Positions 28,639 to 38,520 are shown, counted from the stretch's first letter. The stretch: DNA of 64,000 nucleotides from CAVPCZ01 sp963702445 (GCA_963702445.1 CAVPCZ010000018.1:62001-126000), one strand, 5' to 3'. Translations and numbers: made by a program. The notes: generated by a model not told the origin, from the letters alone.

Positions 28639-28667
28639 TTGCTTTATTAGCCTGATTGATGTATCTT
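28639..28667 (+). promoter_or_regulatory. candidate promoter for the receiver/YbhB pair
   Basis: TTGCTT (28639-28644), 17-base spacer, TATCTT (28662-28667), about 50 bases before ATG 28720, in an AT-richer divergent intergenic region. The -35 box is weak; the same -10 hexamer occurs in the GntR promoter at 42260. Confidence 0.4.
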
Positions 28668-28719
28668 AAAAACATACTTTCCTCCCTGCGATTGTCTGCA
28701 CGAAACCACCTGGACCCGT

Positions 28720-29152
28720 ATGCCGAAAGCTGCCAAGGCCGAATCGCCCAAAACCGTTCTCATCGTTGAGGACAGCGCTGATTTTTCCAACCTGCTCAAG
28801 TTCATCGTCGAAGACGACGGGTTCGTGGGTGTGCAATTCCCGGTGAACGCCGAGGATATCCTCGGTGCCGTCAAGGAGCACAAGCCGGCGGTGGTGTTGA
28901 TGGATCTGGCTCTCAGAAAAAAAGGCGGGATGCAGTTCATCGAGGAAATCAAGGCCGATCCGGCGACAAAACACGTGCCGATCATCGTCATCACCGGGCG
29001 CGACCTGGGTCAGAAGGAGGTGCTGGATCTGGCCGACGCGGGGAATCAAGTACATGCGGAAGGGGCGGGTGGAGATGCACGAGATTCGCCGCGAGATCCG
29101 CACCGCGGCCTATGCCAAAACCCCGGATGCGGCCGCCGGAGAGCGATCATGA
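28720..29152 (+). CDS. single-domain response regulator (CheY-like), one-base insertion
   Basis: About 144 residues, receiver domain only. Seen: acidic pair in VLIVEDSADF, phospho-acceptor Asp in VVLMDLAL, conserved Thr in IIVITG and, after correcting an extra A near 29046, the conserved Lys in GIKYMRKG. Without an output domain it should signal through protein contacts. The stop overlaps the start of the YbhB gene (ATGA). No histidine kinase is adjacent; the receiver-containing PEP-synthase-like protein is encoded nearby on the other strand. Confidence 0.85.
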
Positions 29153-29625
29153 AAGCGTTCTGCACGGCCCTGCTCGGCGGAAAGTTCCTGCCCACGCGCT
29201 GCGCGCACCGGGGGGTGAAGGGGGGAGAGAATATGTCGCCGCCGGTGGCGTGGACCGATGTGCCACCCGGCACACAGTCGTTCGTCATCACCATATTCGA
29301 CCGGCACCCGGTCGCGCACAACTGGCTTCACTGGTGCATCATCAACCTTCCCGCCTCTGCGCGCGAACTGGCCGAAGGCGCCTCGGGTGCCCGGGAGCAT
29401 CTCCCCGACGGGAGCCTGGAGATCCGCAATTCCTTCGGCGATACCGGCTACGGAGGCCCGCGCCCGCCACGTCAATCCGGTCCGCACAACTACGAAATCA
29501 CCGTCTATGCACTTTCCGCCCCATCCCTCCCGCTCGGACCCCTGGCTTCGTCCCAGGAATGCCTGGACGCCATAAAGCGGCATACGCTCTCGCATGCCAC
29601 CGTGATCGGTGTCTTCGAACAATAA
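29149..29625 (+). CDS. YbhB/YbcL-family (PEBP, Raf-kinase-inhibitor-like) protein
   Basis: 158 residues, cytoplasmic by absence of a signal peptide. Seen: GGENMSPPVAWTDVPPGTQSFVITIFD, HWCIINLPASARELAEG, SFGDTGYGGPRPP and HNYEITVYAL, the PEBP ligand-pocket motifs. Biochemical role in bacteria is mostly unknown. It starts at ATG overlapping the receiver's TGA. Confidence 0.92.
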   Translation: MKAFCTALLGGKFLPTRCAHRGVKGGENMSPPVAWTDVPPGTQSFVITIFDRHPVAHNWLHWCIINLPASARELAEGASGAREHLPDGSLEIRNSFGDTGYGGPRPPRQSGPHNYEITVYALSAPSLPLGPLASSQECLDAIKRHTLSHATVIGVFEQ

Positions 29626-29649
29626 CCGGCTGCGTTCCCGGCGTGCGTT

Positions 29650-32632
29650 TCAGGATACACCCGGCTTGAGAATGACACCGGTGTTCTTGTGCCCGTTGAT
29701 CTTCACGGTAATGGGCTTCTCAAAACGCAGATGACGCGTATACGTGAGTTCCTCCACTCCCGCCTGTTGCTGCAGCCATCCCCAGTCGATGAATGAGTCA
29801 GGCATGGAATCGTTGACGGTGAAATACCCGATCCGGAACGAGGTGATGTTCTGGAAGAAATGGGATCCCTGCGAGGGCGTGACGTGGACATCCTTGAATC
29901 CGGATTCCACGATCACGGATGCACCCGAGATCTGATCCCACGTGACGGGGATCCCCAGCCATGGATCCAGACTTCCCCACCGCCCCACGCCCAGGATCAG
30001 GTACGGACGTCCCTCCGCCACGAGCTTTGCGTTGACCGCGGCGATTTCCTGTGCAACGTCATGGCTCTTCGACCGTTCGAACGTGTGGATATCGACCACC
30101 ACCAGGTCGAAGATATCCCGGTAGGCACCGTTGCCCAGCACCTGTTGACTGCGGCAGATGAGATCCTCGCGGGCGGTACTCTCGACATCGAGTTCCTCCA
30201 TCTCCAGGCTGAGCACAAGCGGGCGGATCTGCAGAAAGCCGAACTCCTTGGGGTGCCCGGGCGGGACCTTCATGTTGACGGCAAATTCCACCTCCACATG
30301 CGTCCCCATTCCCCATGTCCCGAGTTCGAGAATCAGGTCCAGAATTTCCGGAAGGGGGAAGACCTTGTGCTTCAGGATCGGCGCGAAGGTGACAACCCGT
30401 TTCCCCGGGCGGGAGATGCCGTCGTACACGGAATCATTGTCGGCCGAATAGGTGGATCCGACGTAGTAGAGGGTCTGGTCGTCCTCCGCCTTGCTCAGGT
30501 CAAAACGTTTGATGAAGATATCGGGCTCATGGGGGAGATTCGCGCCGGTTTCCGTGAGGTCCATCGCGAGGAATTCCTGCTGCGCGTTGCGGATGGTCTC
30601 TTTGGTGGAAAAGAACTGCATCATGTGCCGGGGGTATCGCGGACAGAAACGCACGGAGTTGCCGCCGTCCACGACGGTTTTGCCCAGTCCCAGGGCAACC
30701 TGCACGATCCCGTCCGTCGCGTTTTGCGGGGGGACGGGATAGAAGTTGTAGGATTTGGCGACGCCGGCGAAATCCGGATAGAACCGGTATCCCCGGGCAG
30801 CGCCCACCATGCGCTGGACGATGACGGCCATTTTCTCTTCTTCAAGCCGGTAGGCGGTCGCCTTCATATAGTCCCGTGCGCTCCGGGCGAACGTGGAGGC
30901 GTACACCAGCTTGATGCTGCGCATCAGCTCTTCCAGCCGCACATGATGGTCGGGATGATTGTTGGGGATCATGTAGGTCGCGTAGACGCCGGCGAACGGC
31001 TGGTACTGCGAGTCTTCCAGTACGCTGGACGAACGGATCGCGAGGGGCTCGTGCACGAGGTCGATGAATTCCGAAAGCTTCCGGAGCACGTCCTGCGGAA
31101 ACTGCGTGGCGGCCAGAAACCGCTGATGCAGTTCTCCGTCATTGACGGCGTTCAGCGCGAAGTTCTCGAGGTTGTTGTCCGCGAGAAAACGGTCGAACAC
31201 GTCGGTGGCGATGACGACCGCGGAGGGGACGGAGATCTCCACGTCCAGGAAGTAGTCACGGATGTTGTACCGGTTGATCACCTGGTTGATGAATCCCAGT
31301 CCGCGGGCCTTGCCGCCCAGGGAACCGCCGCCAATGCGCGCGAAACCGCTGCGCGCGATCAAAACTCTCCCGGCTGAATTCCGTGATCACGCCCCGCTGC
31401 CGGATCTCCTGGTACTCCTGCAGGGCGGTGATCAGCTCCATGCGCAGGTCGTGGACCGAAGCGAAATCGGTCACCTTGTGCGGCCGGAGCTTGTGTGCCA
31501 GCCCGAACTCCGTGCGCGCCTTCAGCCAGTTGGAAAAATGGTTGTGCGATGCATGGAAGGTGATCGTGTCATCCGGGACGACACGGAGCTGCGCCTCGAG
31601 GGACTTCAGGTCCGTTGCGCGCCCGACCTCGATGCCGTCCGGCGTCCGGAAGACGAAGTCGCCGAACCCGAAATTGTCCAGCATGAACTTCCGCAGGTTG
31701 AAGAGCAGCCGCGGCGACCCTTTCTGCAGAAACGTCGCCCCGATCTGCCGGGCACGTTCTTCATACTCGACGTTGCTTGACTGCAGCAGGATGGAGATGT
31801 CGGCATGACGGCTGCGGACGGTCCGGGCGAAGGAAAAACCGGCGTCGGGATCCTTGACGCCGTTCCGCTTGAAATTCACGTCGGAAATAATGCCGAGGAT
31901 GTACTCTTCATACTTCTCATAGTACGCCCAGGCTTCCTCATAGGTGGTGCACAGGAGGATCTTCGGGCGCGCACGCATGCGCAGGAAACGGTGGGTGATG
32001 TTCACCCCCTCCGATATCAGGCGCTGGGACTGGTTCAGGATTTCGGTGTAGATGAGCGGGAGATACATCGAATAAAACTGCACGCTGTCCTCGACAAGAA
32101 TGATCGACTGCACCCCGACGGCGCGCGTATCGTTGTCCACGTTCAACCGGTCTTCGAGATACTTGATGATCCCGATGAGCAGACGGTAGTCCCCCTGCCA
32201 GAGGAAAATCTGTTCGAAGATGGAGGTGTCGTAACTGGTGACGAGCTCCTTCCGTTCCTTGTTGTCGTACGCGAGCAGAATGATGGGCGTGGTCACCCCG
32301 GCATCGCGCAACGAGCGGGCGAAACGGACGACATGGACATCTTCGATGTGGAGCGTGGTGATGATCAGATCGAACTTCTCTCCGCCGTTGATCAGCTCGA
32401 GGGCTTCCGCACCGCTCGTGACATGCGTGATTTCGGGGGGGTGACTCAGGTTCAGGGTCTGGAATTCCTGCCGGATGAGCTCGTACAGACGCCCGTCCTC
32501 TTCGAACAGGTACTGGTCATAGAGACTCGACACGAGCATGATATCCCGGATCTTGTACCGCATCAGCTTCTGAAAACTCTGAATACGGGTGTCGTGCATC
32601 TCGTTAAATCGTATACGGTCGGTTTTGCTCAT
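29650..32632 (-). CDS. tandem receiver domains fused to a PEP synthase-like ATP-binding domain, one-base insertion
   Basis: About 994 residues. Order: a degenerate receiver (residues ~25-165; the phospho-Asp position in FDLIITTLHIED is Thr); a second receiver with the acidic pair in IILVEDS, the phospho-Asp in GIISDVNFKRNG and Lys in FLQKGS; then from ~380 a PPDK/PEP-synthase N-terminal ATP-grasp domain (IGGGSLGGKARGLGFI, EPLAIRSSSVLEDSQ, FAGVYATYMIPN, LQIRPLVLSLEMEEL). The phosphohistidine swivel domain and C-terminal PEP/pyruvate barrel of true PEP synthases are absent: the protein ends in a beta-rich region (LGVGRWGSLDPWLGIPV). A fourth T near 31364 breaks the frame; with three T's it reads SLIARSGFARIGGG. 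A TTG at 32680 could start it earlier. Probably a regulated ATP-dependent enzyme or sensor; function unknown. Confidence 0.85.
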
Positions 32633-32708
32633 GAACGCGCGCGATTGTTCCAGAAAGAGGGTCGCAAAATGGTACAACAAAAGGCCTTGAGCCGCAAGTG
32701 GACAGAGG

Positions 32709-32737
32709 TTGATTTTCTCGGGAATGCTGGGTATTAT
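32709..32737 (+). promoter_or_regulatory. sigma-70-type promoter for the phosphofructokinase gene
   Basis: TTGATT (32709-32714), a 17-base spacer and TATTAT (32732-32737); start codon 105 bases downstream, leaving a ~95-base leader. It lies in the divergent gap with the PEP-synthase-like gene. Confidence 0.55.
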
Positions 32738-32841
32738 TGAACATCCACCGTCTTCGCAGCGGGGTGTCAGTCGATGCGGTAAGACTCTTTGTGACTTGAG
32801 AGTTCACACCAGAACAATGTCTCTATGAACGGGAGTGGCAC

Positions 32842-34044
32842 ATGGCGAACATCAATACGAAAAAAGGGGTTATCGGCATACTCACCGGGGGCGGCGATGT
32901 TCCCGGTCTGAACCCGGCCATCCGGGCCGTCACCATCCGCGCCCTGCGGGAGGGATACCAGGTGATCGGCCTGCGCCGTGGATGGGCGGGTCTGCTGGAT
33001 ATCATCCGCGAGAAAGACGCGGACAACACCCACAATTTCCAGATCCTGACCGAGGATATCGTCAACAGGGCGGGGCGGACGGGTGGAACGTTTCTGCACA
33101 CTTCGCGAACACGTCCGAGCCACGTCAAGAAGAGCGGCGTGCCGGTGCATCTCAAGGACAAATACACCGCGGAGATCAATGATCTTACCGAAGAGGTGAA
33201 GACCAATCTGGGCTGGCTGGGGATTGACTATCTGATCCCGATCGGCGGGGACGACACGCTGAGCTACGGCGTGCGGTTGTATCAGGACGGGATGAAGGTG
33301 GTGGCCATCCCGAAGACCATGGACAACGATGTTCCGGGTACCGACTACTGCATCGGGTTTTCCACCTGCGTCACCCGCACCATCCAGATGACCAACAGTC
33401 TCCGGACCTCCGCCGGTTCGCATGAACGCTTCCTTGTGCTCGAAGTGTTCGGGCGGTACGCGGGGTTCACCGCGATGGTTCCGACAATGGCCGGCGCCGC
33501 CAACCGCTGCGTCATTCCCGAGGTCCGTTTCGACATCGAGCTGCTGACGGAACTGATGGTGTACGACCGCAGGAACAACCCGAGCCGGTACTCGGTGGTC
33601 CTGGTCTCCGAGGGCGCGATGTTTGAGGGGGGCGACATGGTGTTCGAGCGGGAAACCACCGACGACTACGGCCACAAGAAACTGGGCGGCATCGGCGATC
33701 TGGTTTCGGAGAAGCTGAAGGAGCTTTCGCCGAAGTACAACGACGGCAAGACGATCAACACCATTCCGCAGAAGCTGGGGTACCTCGTGCGCGGCGGCGA
33801 TCCGGACTCCATTGATTCGATTGTGCCGATGGCGTACGGCAATCTGGCCCTGGACCTGATCCTGAAGGGGGTGCACGGCAGGCTGGTGGTGCTGAAGAAC
33901 GGGCGGTACGACAACCTGCCGCTGGATGTCGTCACCAGCACGAAAAAAGTGGTGAACGTGAAGGAGCACTACAATTTCGAGCGGCTGCGCCCGCATTACA
34001 AGAGCTTTGAAATGAAGCCGTTGTTCCTGACGACGAGCGAGTAA
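32842..34044 (+). CDS. phosphofructokinase, residues of the pyrophosphate-dependent type
   Basis: 400 residues, intact. Converts fructose-6-phosphate to fructose-1,6-bisphosphate. Seen: GILTGGGDVPGLNPAIR (N-terminal phosphate-binding loop), PIGGDDTLSYG, IPKTMDNDVPGTD and FGRYAGFTA. In ATP-dependent enzymes such as E. coli PfkA the first motif reads GGDGS and the second PGTIDND. Here the Gly positions are Asp (GGDD) and Lys (PKT), the pair that blocks ATP and favours pyrophosphate. It is therefore likely a reversible PPi-dependent enzyme; assay needed. GGGAG precedes the ATG. Confidence 0.88.
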   Translation: MANINTKKGVIGILTGGGDVPGLNPAIRAVTIRALREGYQVIGLRRGWAGLLDIIREKDADNTHNFQILTEDIVNRAGRTGGTFLHTSRTRPSHVKKSGVPVHLKDKYTAEINDLTEEVKTNLGWLGIDYLIPIGGDDTLSYGVRLYQDGMKVVAIPKTMDNDVPGTDYCIGFSTCVTRTIQMTNSLRTSAGSHERFLVLEVFGRYAGFTAMVPTMAGAANRCVIPEVRFDIELLTELMVYDRRNNPSRYSVVLVSEGAMFEGGDMVFERETTDDYGHKKLGGIGDLVSEKLKELSPKYNDGKTINTIPQKLGYLVRGGDPDSIDSIVPMAYGNLALDLILKGVHGRLVVLKNGRYDNLPLDVVTSTKKVVNVKEHYNFERLRPHYKSFEMKPLFLTTSE

Positions 34045-34062
34045 GGCGGCGGAACCCAGGCA

Positions 34063-34096
34063 TTCCCGGCGTGCGTTCAACGGAGCCCGCCGGGAA
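34063..34096 (+). terminator. hairpin after the phosphofructokinase gene
   Basis: TTCCCGGCG (34063-34071) pairs with CGCCGGGAA (34088-34096), 16-base loop, 19 bases after the stop. No T-run, so terminator is tentative. The left arm is part of a 15-mer also present at 29635 (see findings). The rest of the ~155-base gap holds nothing else recognised. Confidence 0.4.
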
Positions 34097-34202
34097 ATCA
34101 CGGCCGGCTGCGAAAGCCTGGAGAACAGTGTATCCCGCGCCCTATCCACCCGCCCGCCCCGGCGATCTCCACCCATACCACCGAACACACTGGAGACTGA
34201 AC

Positions 34203-36536
34203 GTGCAAAAAGTACGAATGCCCTCGCCACCATCATGCGCCGCTCTTCTGTGCGCCGCCCTGATCCTCACCGCAGGTGCGCGAAGCGGCCAGGGGGCCGT
34301 GAGCCGCGCTGAATATCTGGCATACATGCAGGGGGCGGCTGACAGCTCATGGGCCTCGCTGGAATCGGACCGCGAACAGTGGCGGAAGACCATCGATACC
34401 GCCTATGTCTTCGGCTACAACCCGCCCGGCAATGAAGTCTATCTTGCCGCGCTCTCGGTGAGCCTCTTTGAAGCCACGGGGGATTCGAGCGGGCTCCGCC
34501 GGGCCAAACGGCTTCTCCTGGAATTCGGGCGTCACCGCGAAGCCTACCCCCGCAGCTACGGAAAAAACAGGGCCGAGTACGCCGCGGGTCTTCCGGCACT
34601 CCCGAACATCTTCTACATGGGCAAGTACTGCCATGCGTATGCCATTCTCAAGAAGCACATGCGGCTCACGGATGCCGAACGGCGGACGATTGACGACAAC
34701 ATCGCCGGAAGCGCGGACTTCGTGGCGAACTTCCAGGAATGGGGAGCCATGAACCGCGCCATGCTGCGCGCCGAAGCACTGCTCTACGCCGCCAAAGTGG
34801 TGACCGATCACCCCCGCCGGCAGCATTGGATCACCATGGGTGAGGCCATCGCCGGGGACAACTGGGATCAGTGGGAAATCGAGGACGCGACCAGCTACAA
34901 CGGGGTGTGGCTGTATTCACTCCTGGCCTACGTCAGCGACATCCGGGCGGATGAACGGCTGTACCGCAGCCCGATCATGAGCTACTACTTCGAGTACTTC
35001 CTCCAGATGATCTCCCCCGCAGGGTTCGTCCCGGACGTCGGCGACGCGAACTGGGGCAGTTCATGGGAACGGATGGTCCCGTTCTTTGAAAAAGGCGCGG
35101 CAGTCACCGGGGATCCCCGCCTGCGCTGGGCCGCCGCCCAGAACTTCCGGAAATTTCTGGACCCCCTTCCCAAAGCCAAGAGCGTGTTCACCGCAGTGAC
35201 CATGGCCGACGCACTCCGGTGGGCCGACTTCTCCCTCCCGGCCGAACCGCCCGTGAACGGCAGCAGGGAAGTGCTGGAAGATCTTGTAGGGAAGAAAGTC
35301 GTGTTCCGCAACGGATGGACCCCCTCAAGTGCATACCTGCTTTTGAACTACCGGGATGAGGGAGACGGCGGCTGGCTCTTCCGGGAGAATTTGCGCACCA
35401 GCATCCCGGTGGAAGAAGAAAAGATGCACCACGGACATTCGGACGAAAACAGCATTGCGCTCTTCATGCGCAACAACGGCGTGCTGCTGCACGACGGCGG
35501 ATACCGCAACTACATGCCCAGCGGACCGTACGGGGCGTTCCGCGCGGATTACTATCACAACCGGCTGGTCGTGCGGGACGGCAAAATCGCGCTGGGGCAG
35601 AAGGCCGGAGAATACCGGTTTGCCACCCCGAACCAGGAAGCCGTCCCGGGTCAGACGATGCTCGAGTTTTTCAGGAATTCGGGAGCGTATCAGGAAGTCC
35701 GTACCCGCAAGATCGATTTCCTGACGCTGAAAGATTACTCGATGTCCCGTACCCGCCTGATCGACAGCCGGCTCGGATATGAAGCCGACCGGCTTGTGGT
35801 GCATGTGAAAGACCTGGACTGGTTCGTGGTGGTGGATGCCGTACGGTTCACATCGCCGGGATACCTGACCATGGCTTCGCTCTGGCATACGCGTCAGGTT
35901 CTGCAACAGGGGCCGGGCTGGTACGACACGGCGTATGATTCACTGCAGAGGACCAGCGTGCAGAGCAATGAACGGCTCCTGGTGGTGTTTCCCGCGCGCC
36001 AGCGCCTCCAGCTCGGCGTGGAAACACAGGAACGATACTACCAGCGTGAACAGGTCGTGTATCAGATGATCGGCAGACACGGGTACCGGAACGACATTCA
36101 GGCGTTTGTCACCGTCCTCATTCCCCATACGGCCACGGAGGATCCGCGACGGCTTGTGGAATCCGTGGAGATGGCCGACCCCGGCGACGACCCTTCAACA
36201 ATCACCCTGAGCATACGCACCGGAGGCAAGACCTACCGGATCGGCGCAAAGCTGGATATGGAACGGGAATTGGTGCGCGACTGGCGCCGCCCGATGTATA
36301 CATACGAATCCGCAAAAACCACCTTCGGGCCGTTCGAAAGCGATGCCTACCACCTCTTCTCCGTGGAGGAGAAAGACCGGGTGCGGTATGCCGCGGTCGG
36401 TGCGATCAAAATTGTCTACAAAGGAAAAGTCCTGCACGAGCAGTTCCCTGTGGACAACGGACTCGCCTTCGACGGAAGTCCGAATCAGCCCGGCGTCTGG
36501 AAGCTCCGGTACTGGGAAGGAGAAACCCGGCCATGA
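34203..36536 (+). CDS. secreted heparinase II/III-family polysaccharide lyase-like protein
   Basis: 777 residues, intact. GTG 34203 with GGAG upstream gives signal peptide MPSPPSCAALLCAALILTAG. N-terminal alpha/alpha-toroid (residues ~40-380, e.g. EAYPRSYGKNRAEYAAGLP, NFQEWGAMNRAMLRAEALL); then a heparinase II/III beta-sandwich domain with HHGHSDENSIALFM and GVLLHDGGYRNYM. The family eliminates across uronic-acid linkages, and His and Tyr in these motifs are typical of it. Substrate not determined. It overlaps the next gene by 4 bases (ATGA), so it is coupled to the uroporphyrinogen-decarboxylase-family protein. Confidence 0.85.
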   Translation: MQKVRMPSPPSCAALLCAALILTAGARSGQGAVSRAEYLAYMQGAADSSWASLESDREQWRKTIDTAYVFGYNPPGNEVYLAALSVSLFEATGDSSGLRRAKRLLLEFGRHREAYPRSYGKNRAEYAAGLPALPNIFYMGKYCHAYAILKKHMRLTDAERRTIDDNIAGSADFVANFQEWGAMNRAMLRAEALLYAAKVVTDHPRRQHWITMGEAIAGDNWDQWEIEDATSYNGVWLYSLLAYVSDIRADERLYRSPIMSYYFEYFLQMISPAGFVPDVGDANWGSSWERMVPFFEKGAAVTGDPRLRWAAAQNFRKFLDPLPKAKSVFTAVTMADALRWADFSLPAEPPVNGSREVLEDLVGKKVVFRNGWTPSSAYLLLNYRDEGDGGWLFRENLRTSIPVEEEKMHHGHSDENSIALFMRNNGVLLHDGGYRNYMPSGPYGAFRADYYHNRLVVRDGKIALGQKAGEYRFATPNQEAVPGQTMLEFFRNSGAYQEVRTRKIDFLTLKDYSMSRTRLIDSRLGYEADRLVVHVKDLDWFVVVDAVRFTSPGYLTMASLWHTRQVLQQGPGWYDTAYDSLQRTSVQSNERLLVVFPARQRLQLGVETQERYYQREQVVYQMIGRHGYRNDIQAFVTVLIPHTATEDPRRLVESVEMADPGDDPSTITLSIRTGGKTYRIGAKLDMERELVRDWRRPMYTYESAKTTFGPFESDAYHLFSVEEKDRVRYAAVGAIKIVYKGKVLHEQFPVDNGLAFDGSPNQPGVWKLRYWEGETRP

Positions 36537-37783
36537 CGTCCCGCGAACGGCTGACGAAAACGCTGAACCATCAGCAGCCGGACCGGGTATGTGTGGATTT
36601 CGGCGCAAGTGCGGTGACGGGTATGGCGGTGAGCGTGGTGGCAAAACTGCGGGCCAGGCTGCTCGGTGAACAGAACTACCGTGTAAAGGTGATCGAACCG
36701 TATCAGATGCTCGGGGAGATCGACGAGAAACTCCGCGATGCCCTGGGTATCGATGTCATGAGCGTCCCGGCTCCGAAAAACATGTTCGGCTTCGCCAGTA
36801 CCGGCTGGAAACCGTTCACACTGTTTGACGGGACCGAGGTGCTCGTGCCGGGCGCCTTCAACGTCACCCGGGATGAAAACCGCAACCTGCTGATCTATCC
36901 GGAAGGGGACATGTCGGTCCCCCCGAGCGGACGCATGCCCGAAGGAGGCCATTTCTTTGACGCCATTCCCCGCCAGCAGGAGATCGTGGAAGAGCGGCTC
37001 GATCCGGCGGATAATCTCGAGGAGTTCGCCCCGCTGACCGAAGCGGATCTCGAGCACTATGCCGCAGGCGCCGGGGCGGCGGTGAAGCAGGGAAAGGGGT
37101 CCGTTGTCGGAACCCCCGGCACGGCGTTTGGTGATATTGCGCTGGTCCCCGCCCTCTGGAGAAAACAGACACGCGGCATCCGCGATATCGAAGAATGGTA
37201 CGTGGCAACGGCCGCACGGCGGGATTATGTCTACAAGGTGTTCGAAGGGCAGTGCGCCATTGCGCTGCAGAATCTCGAGCGGCTCATCAAGCGGGTCGGC
37301 GACAGCGTCCAGGTGGCATTTGTCTCGGGAACGGATTTTGGCACGCAGACCGGCCTGTTCATCTCGCGAAAGTCGTACCGGGACCTGTACATGCCCTTCC
37401 ACAAGGAGATCACGGGATTCATCCACAAACACTCCTCCTGGAAAACGTTCATCCATTCCTGCGGCTGTGTGGCGGACCTGATTCCGGATTTCATCGAGGC
37501 GGGATTCGATGTGTTGAATCCGGTGCAGACATCCACGCCGGGGATGGAACCGGAAAGGTTGAAGAAGTTGTACGGCAAAGAGCTGGTCTTCTGGGGGGGC
37601 GGCGTGGATACGCAGCGTACGCTCCCGTACGGAACCCCGGGCCAGGTGGCGGACGAGGTTCGCGAGAGGATGCGGATCTTCGGTGAGGGCGGAGGGTTTG
37701 TCTTCAACGCGGTGCACAATATCCAGGCGAATGTGCCCGTGGAGAATGTGGAGGCGATGTTCAGGGCGCTGAAGGAGGGGTGA
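36533..37783 (+). CDS. uroporphyrinogen decarboxylase-family protein, methyltransferase-like, probably not haem synthesis
   Basis: 416 residues, intact. Starts MTSRERLTKTLNHQQPDRV, the N-terminal pattern (xxR-Ex-xxALxHxxPDRVP) of UroD-superfamily methyltransferases such as MtaA/CmuA. Other blocks: FVSGTDFGTQTGLFIS, KTFIHSCGCVADLIPDFIEAGFDVLNPVQ, whose SCG...V..LIPDFIEAG-N-P-VQ part is the zinc-site region of corrinoid methyltransferases, and FWGGGVDTQRTLPYG. True HemE lacks this Cys pattern. Function inferred as cobamide or folate-type methyl transfer, or a related reaction; it sits with a polysaccharide lyase, a second UroD-like gene and rhamnose mutarotase. Confidence 0.8.
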   Translation: MTSRERLTKTLNHQQPDRVCVDFGASAVTGMAVSVVAKLRARLLGEQNYRVKVIEPYQMLGEIDEKLRDALGIDVMSVPAPKNMFGFASTGWKPFTLFDGTEVLVPGAFNVTRDENRNLLIYPEGDMSVPPSGRMPEGGHFFDAIPRQQEIVEERLDPADNLEEFAPLTEADLEHYAAGAGAAVKQGKGSVVGTPGTAFGDIALVPALWRKQTRGIRDIEEWYVATAARRDYVYKVFEGQCAIALQNLERLIKRVGDSVQVAFVSGTDFGTQTGLFISRKSYRDLYMPFHKEITGFIHKHSSWKTFIHSCGCVADLIPDFIEAGFDVLNPVQTSTPGMEPERLKKLYGKELVFWGGGVDTQRTLPYGTPGQVADEVRERMRIFGEGGGFVFNAVHNIQANVPVENVEAMFRALKEG

Positions 37784-37802
37784 GAGAATCAACATACGGG
37801 CG

Positions 37803-38456
37803 GTGATATTCGATCTTGACGGGACGCTGCTGGACACGCTTGAGGACCTGGCGGACTCGGTGAATGCCGTTCTCGCCGAACAGGGGTTTCCTGTGCACCC
37901 CGTGGAATCATACCGCTATTTTGTCGGCGACGGGGCGGCAATGCTCATCAGCCGTGTGCTGCCTGAAGCACACCGCGACGCGGCGATCCAGAAGACCTGC
38001 CTCCGACGGTTCCGTGAGGAATACGCACTTCGCTGGAAGAACAAGACCCTTCCCTACGACGGTGTGCTCCTCATGCTCGCGAAAATGCAGAAGCTGGGGA
38101 TGAAGCTTGCCGTCCTTTCGAACAAGCCGCATGATGCGACAGAACAGTGTGTCCGCGAACTGCTGCCCGGTATACGGTTCGACGCCGTGGTGGGGCAGGT
38201 TGACGGGAAGCCCAGGAAACCGGATCCGGCGGGAGCACTGGCCATCGCGGAACAGCTGGGCGTGCTGCCGCAGGAAGTGCTGTACCTCGGAGATACGGCC
38301 ACGGACATGAAGACCGCGGTAAGCGCCGGCATGTATCCGGTCGGCGTCCTCTGGGGCTTTCGGAGTGCCGGTGAACTGCAGACAAACGGTGCAGGGACAT
38401 TGATCGCCCGGCCGGAGGACGCGGTGGCACTGCTCAACGGTGAATCACAGGGATGA
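37803..38456 (+). CDS. HAD-family phosphatase, phosphoglycolate phosphatase type
   Basis: About 217 residues from GTG 37803. Seen: IFDLDGTLLDTLEDL (motif I), LAVLSNKPHD (motif II), KPDPAGALAIAEQLG (motif III Lys) and LGDTATDMKTAVSAG (motif IV), the order of a Gph/PgmB-like HAD hydrolase with a helical cap. Start is awkward: GTG 37803 lacks a Shine-Dalgarno, whereas AAGGAGGGG lies 8 bases before an ATC at 37788 that would give an NIRAVIFDLDG start, as many family members begin. The start may be there if the base is ATG in the real genome. Follows the methyltransferase-like gene by about 20 bases. Confidence 0.85.
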   Translation: MIFDLDGTLLDTLEDLADSVNAVLAEQGFPVHPVESYRYFVGDGAAMLISRVLPEAHRDAAIQKTCLRRFREEYALRWKNKTLPYDGVLLMLAKMQKLGMKLAVLSNKPHDATEQCVRELLPGIRFDAVVGQVDGKPRKPDPAGALAIAEQLGVLPQEVLYLGDTATDMKTAVSAGMYPVGVLWGFRSAGELQTNGAGTLIARPEDAVALLNGESQG

Positions 38457-38520
38457 GCATTCCTTCCATGCCGGTTGTGCACGAAGATGCGGCTGCACCG
38501 CTCAAAAGGAGAGAACCGGC

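Noticed and set aside
34203..36536. Classifying the heparinase-like protein as chitinase or chondroitin-specific
   Set aside because: Only generic heparinase II/III motifs are visible; substrate assignment would be unsupported.
36533..37783. Uroporphyrinogen decarboxylase HemE
   Set aside because: The SCG zinc-type motif, the length (416 residues) and the sugar-gene context fit the methyltransferase branch; no haem genes are adjacent.
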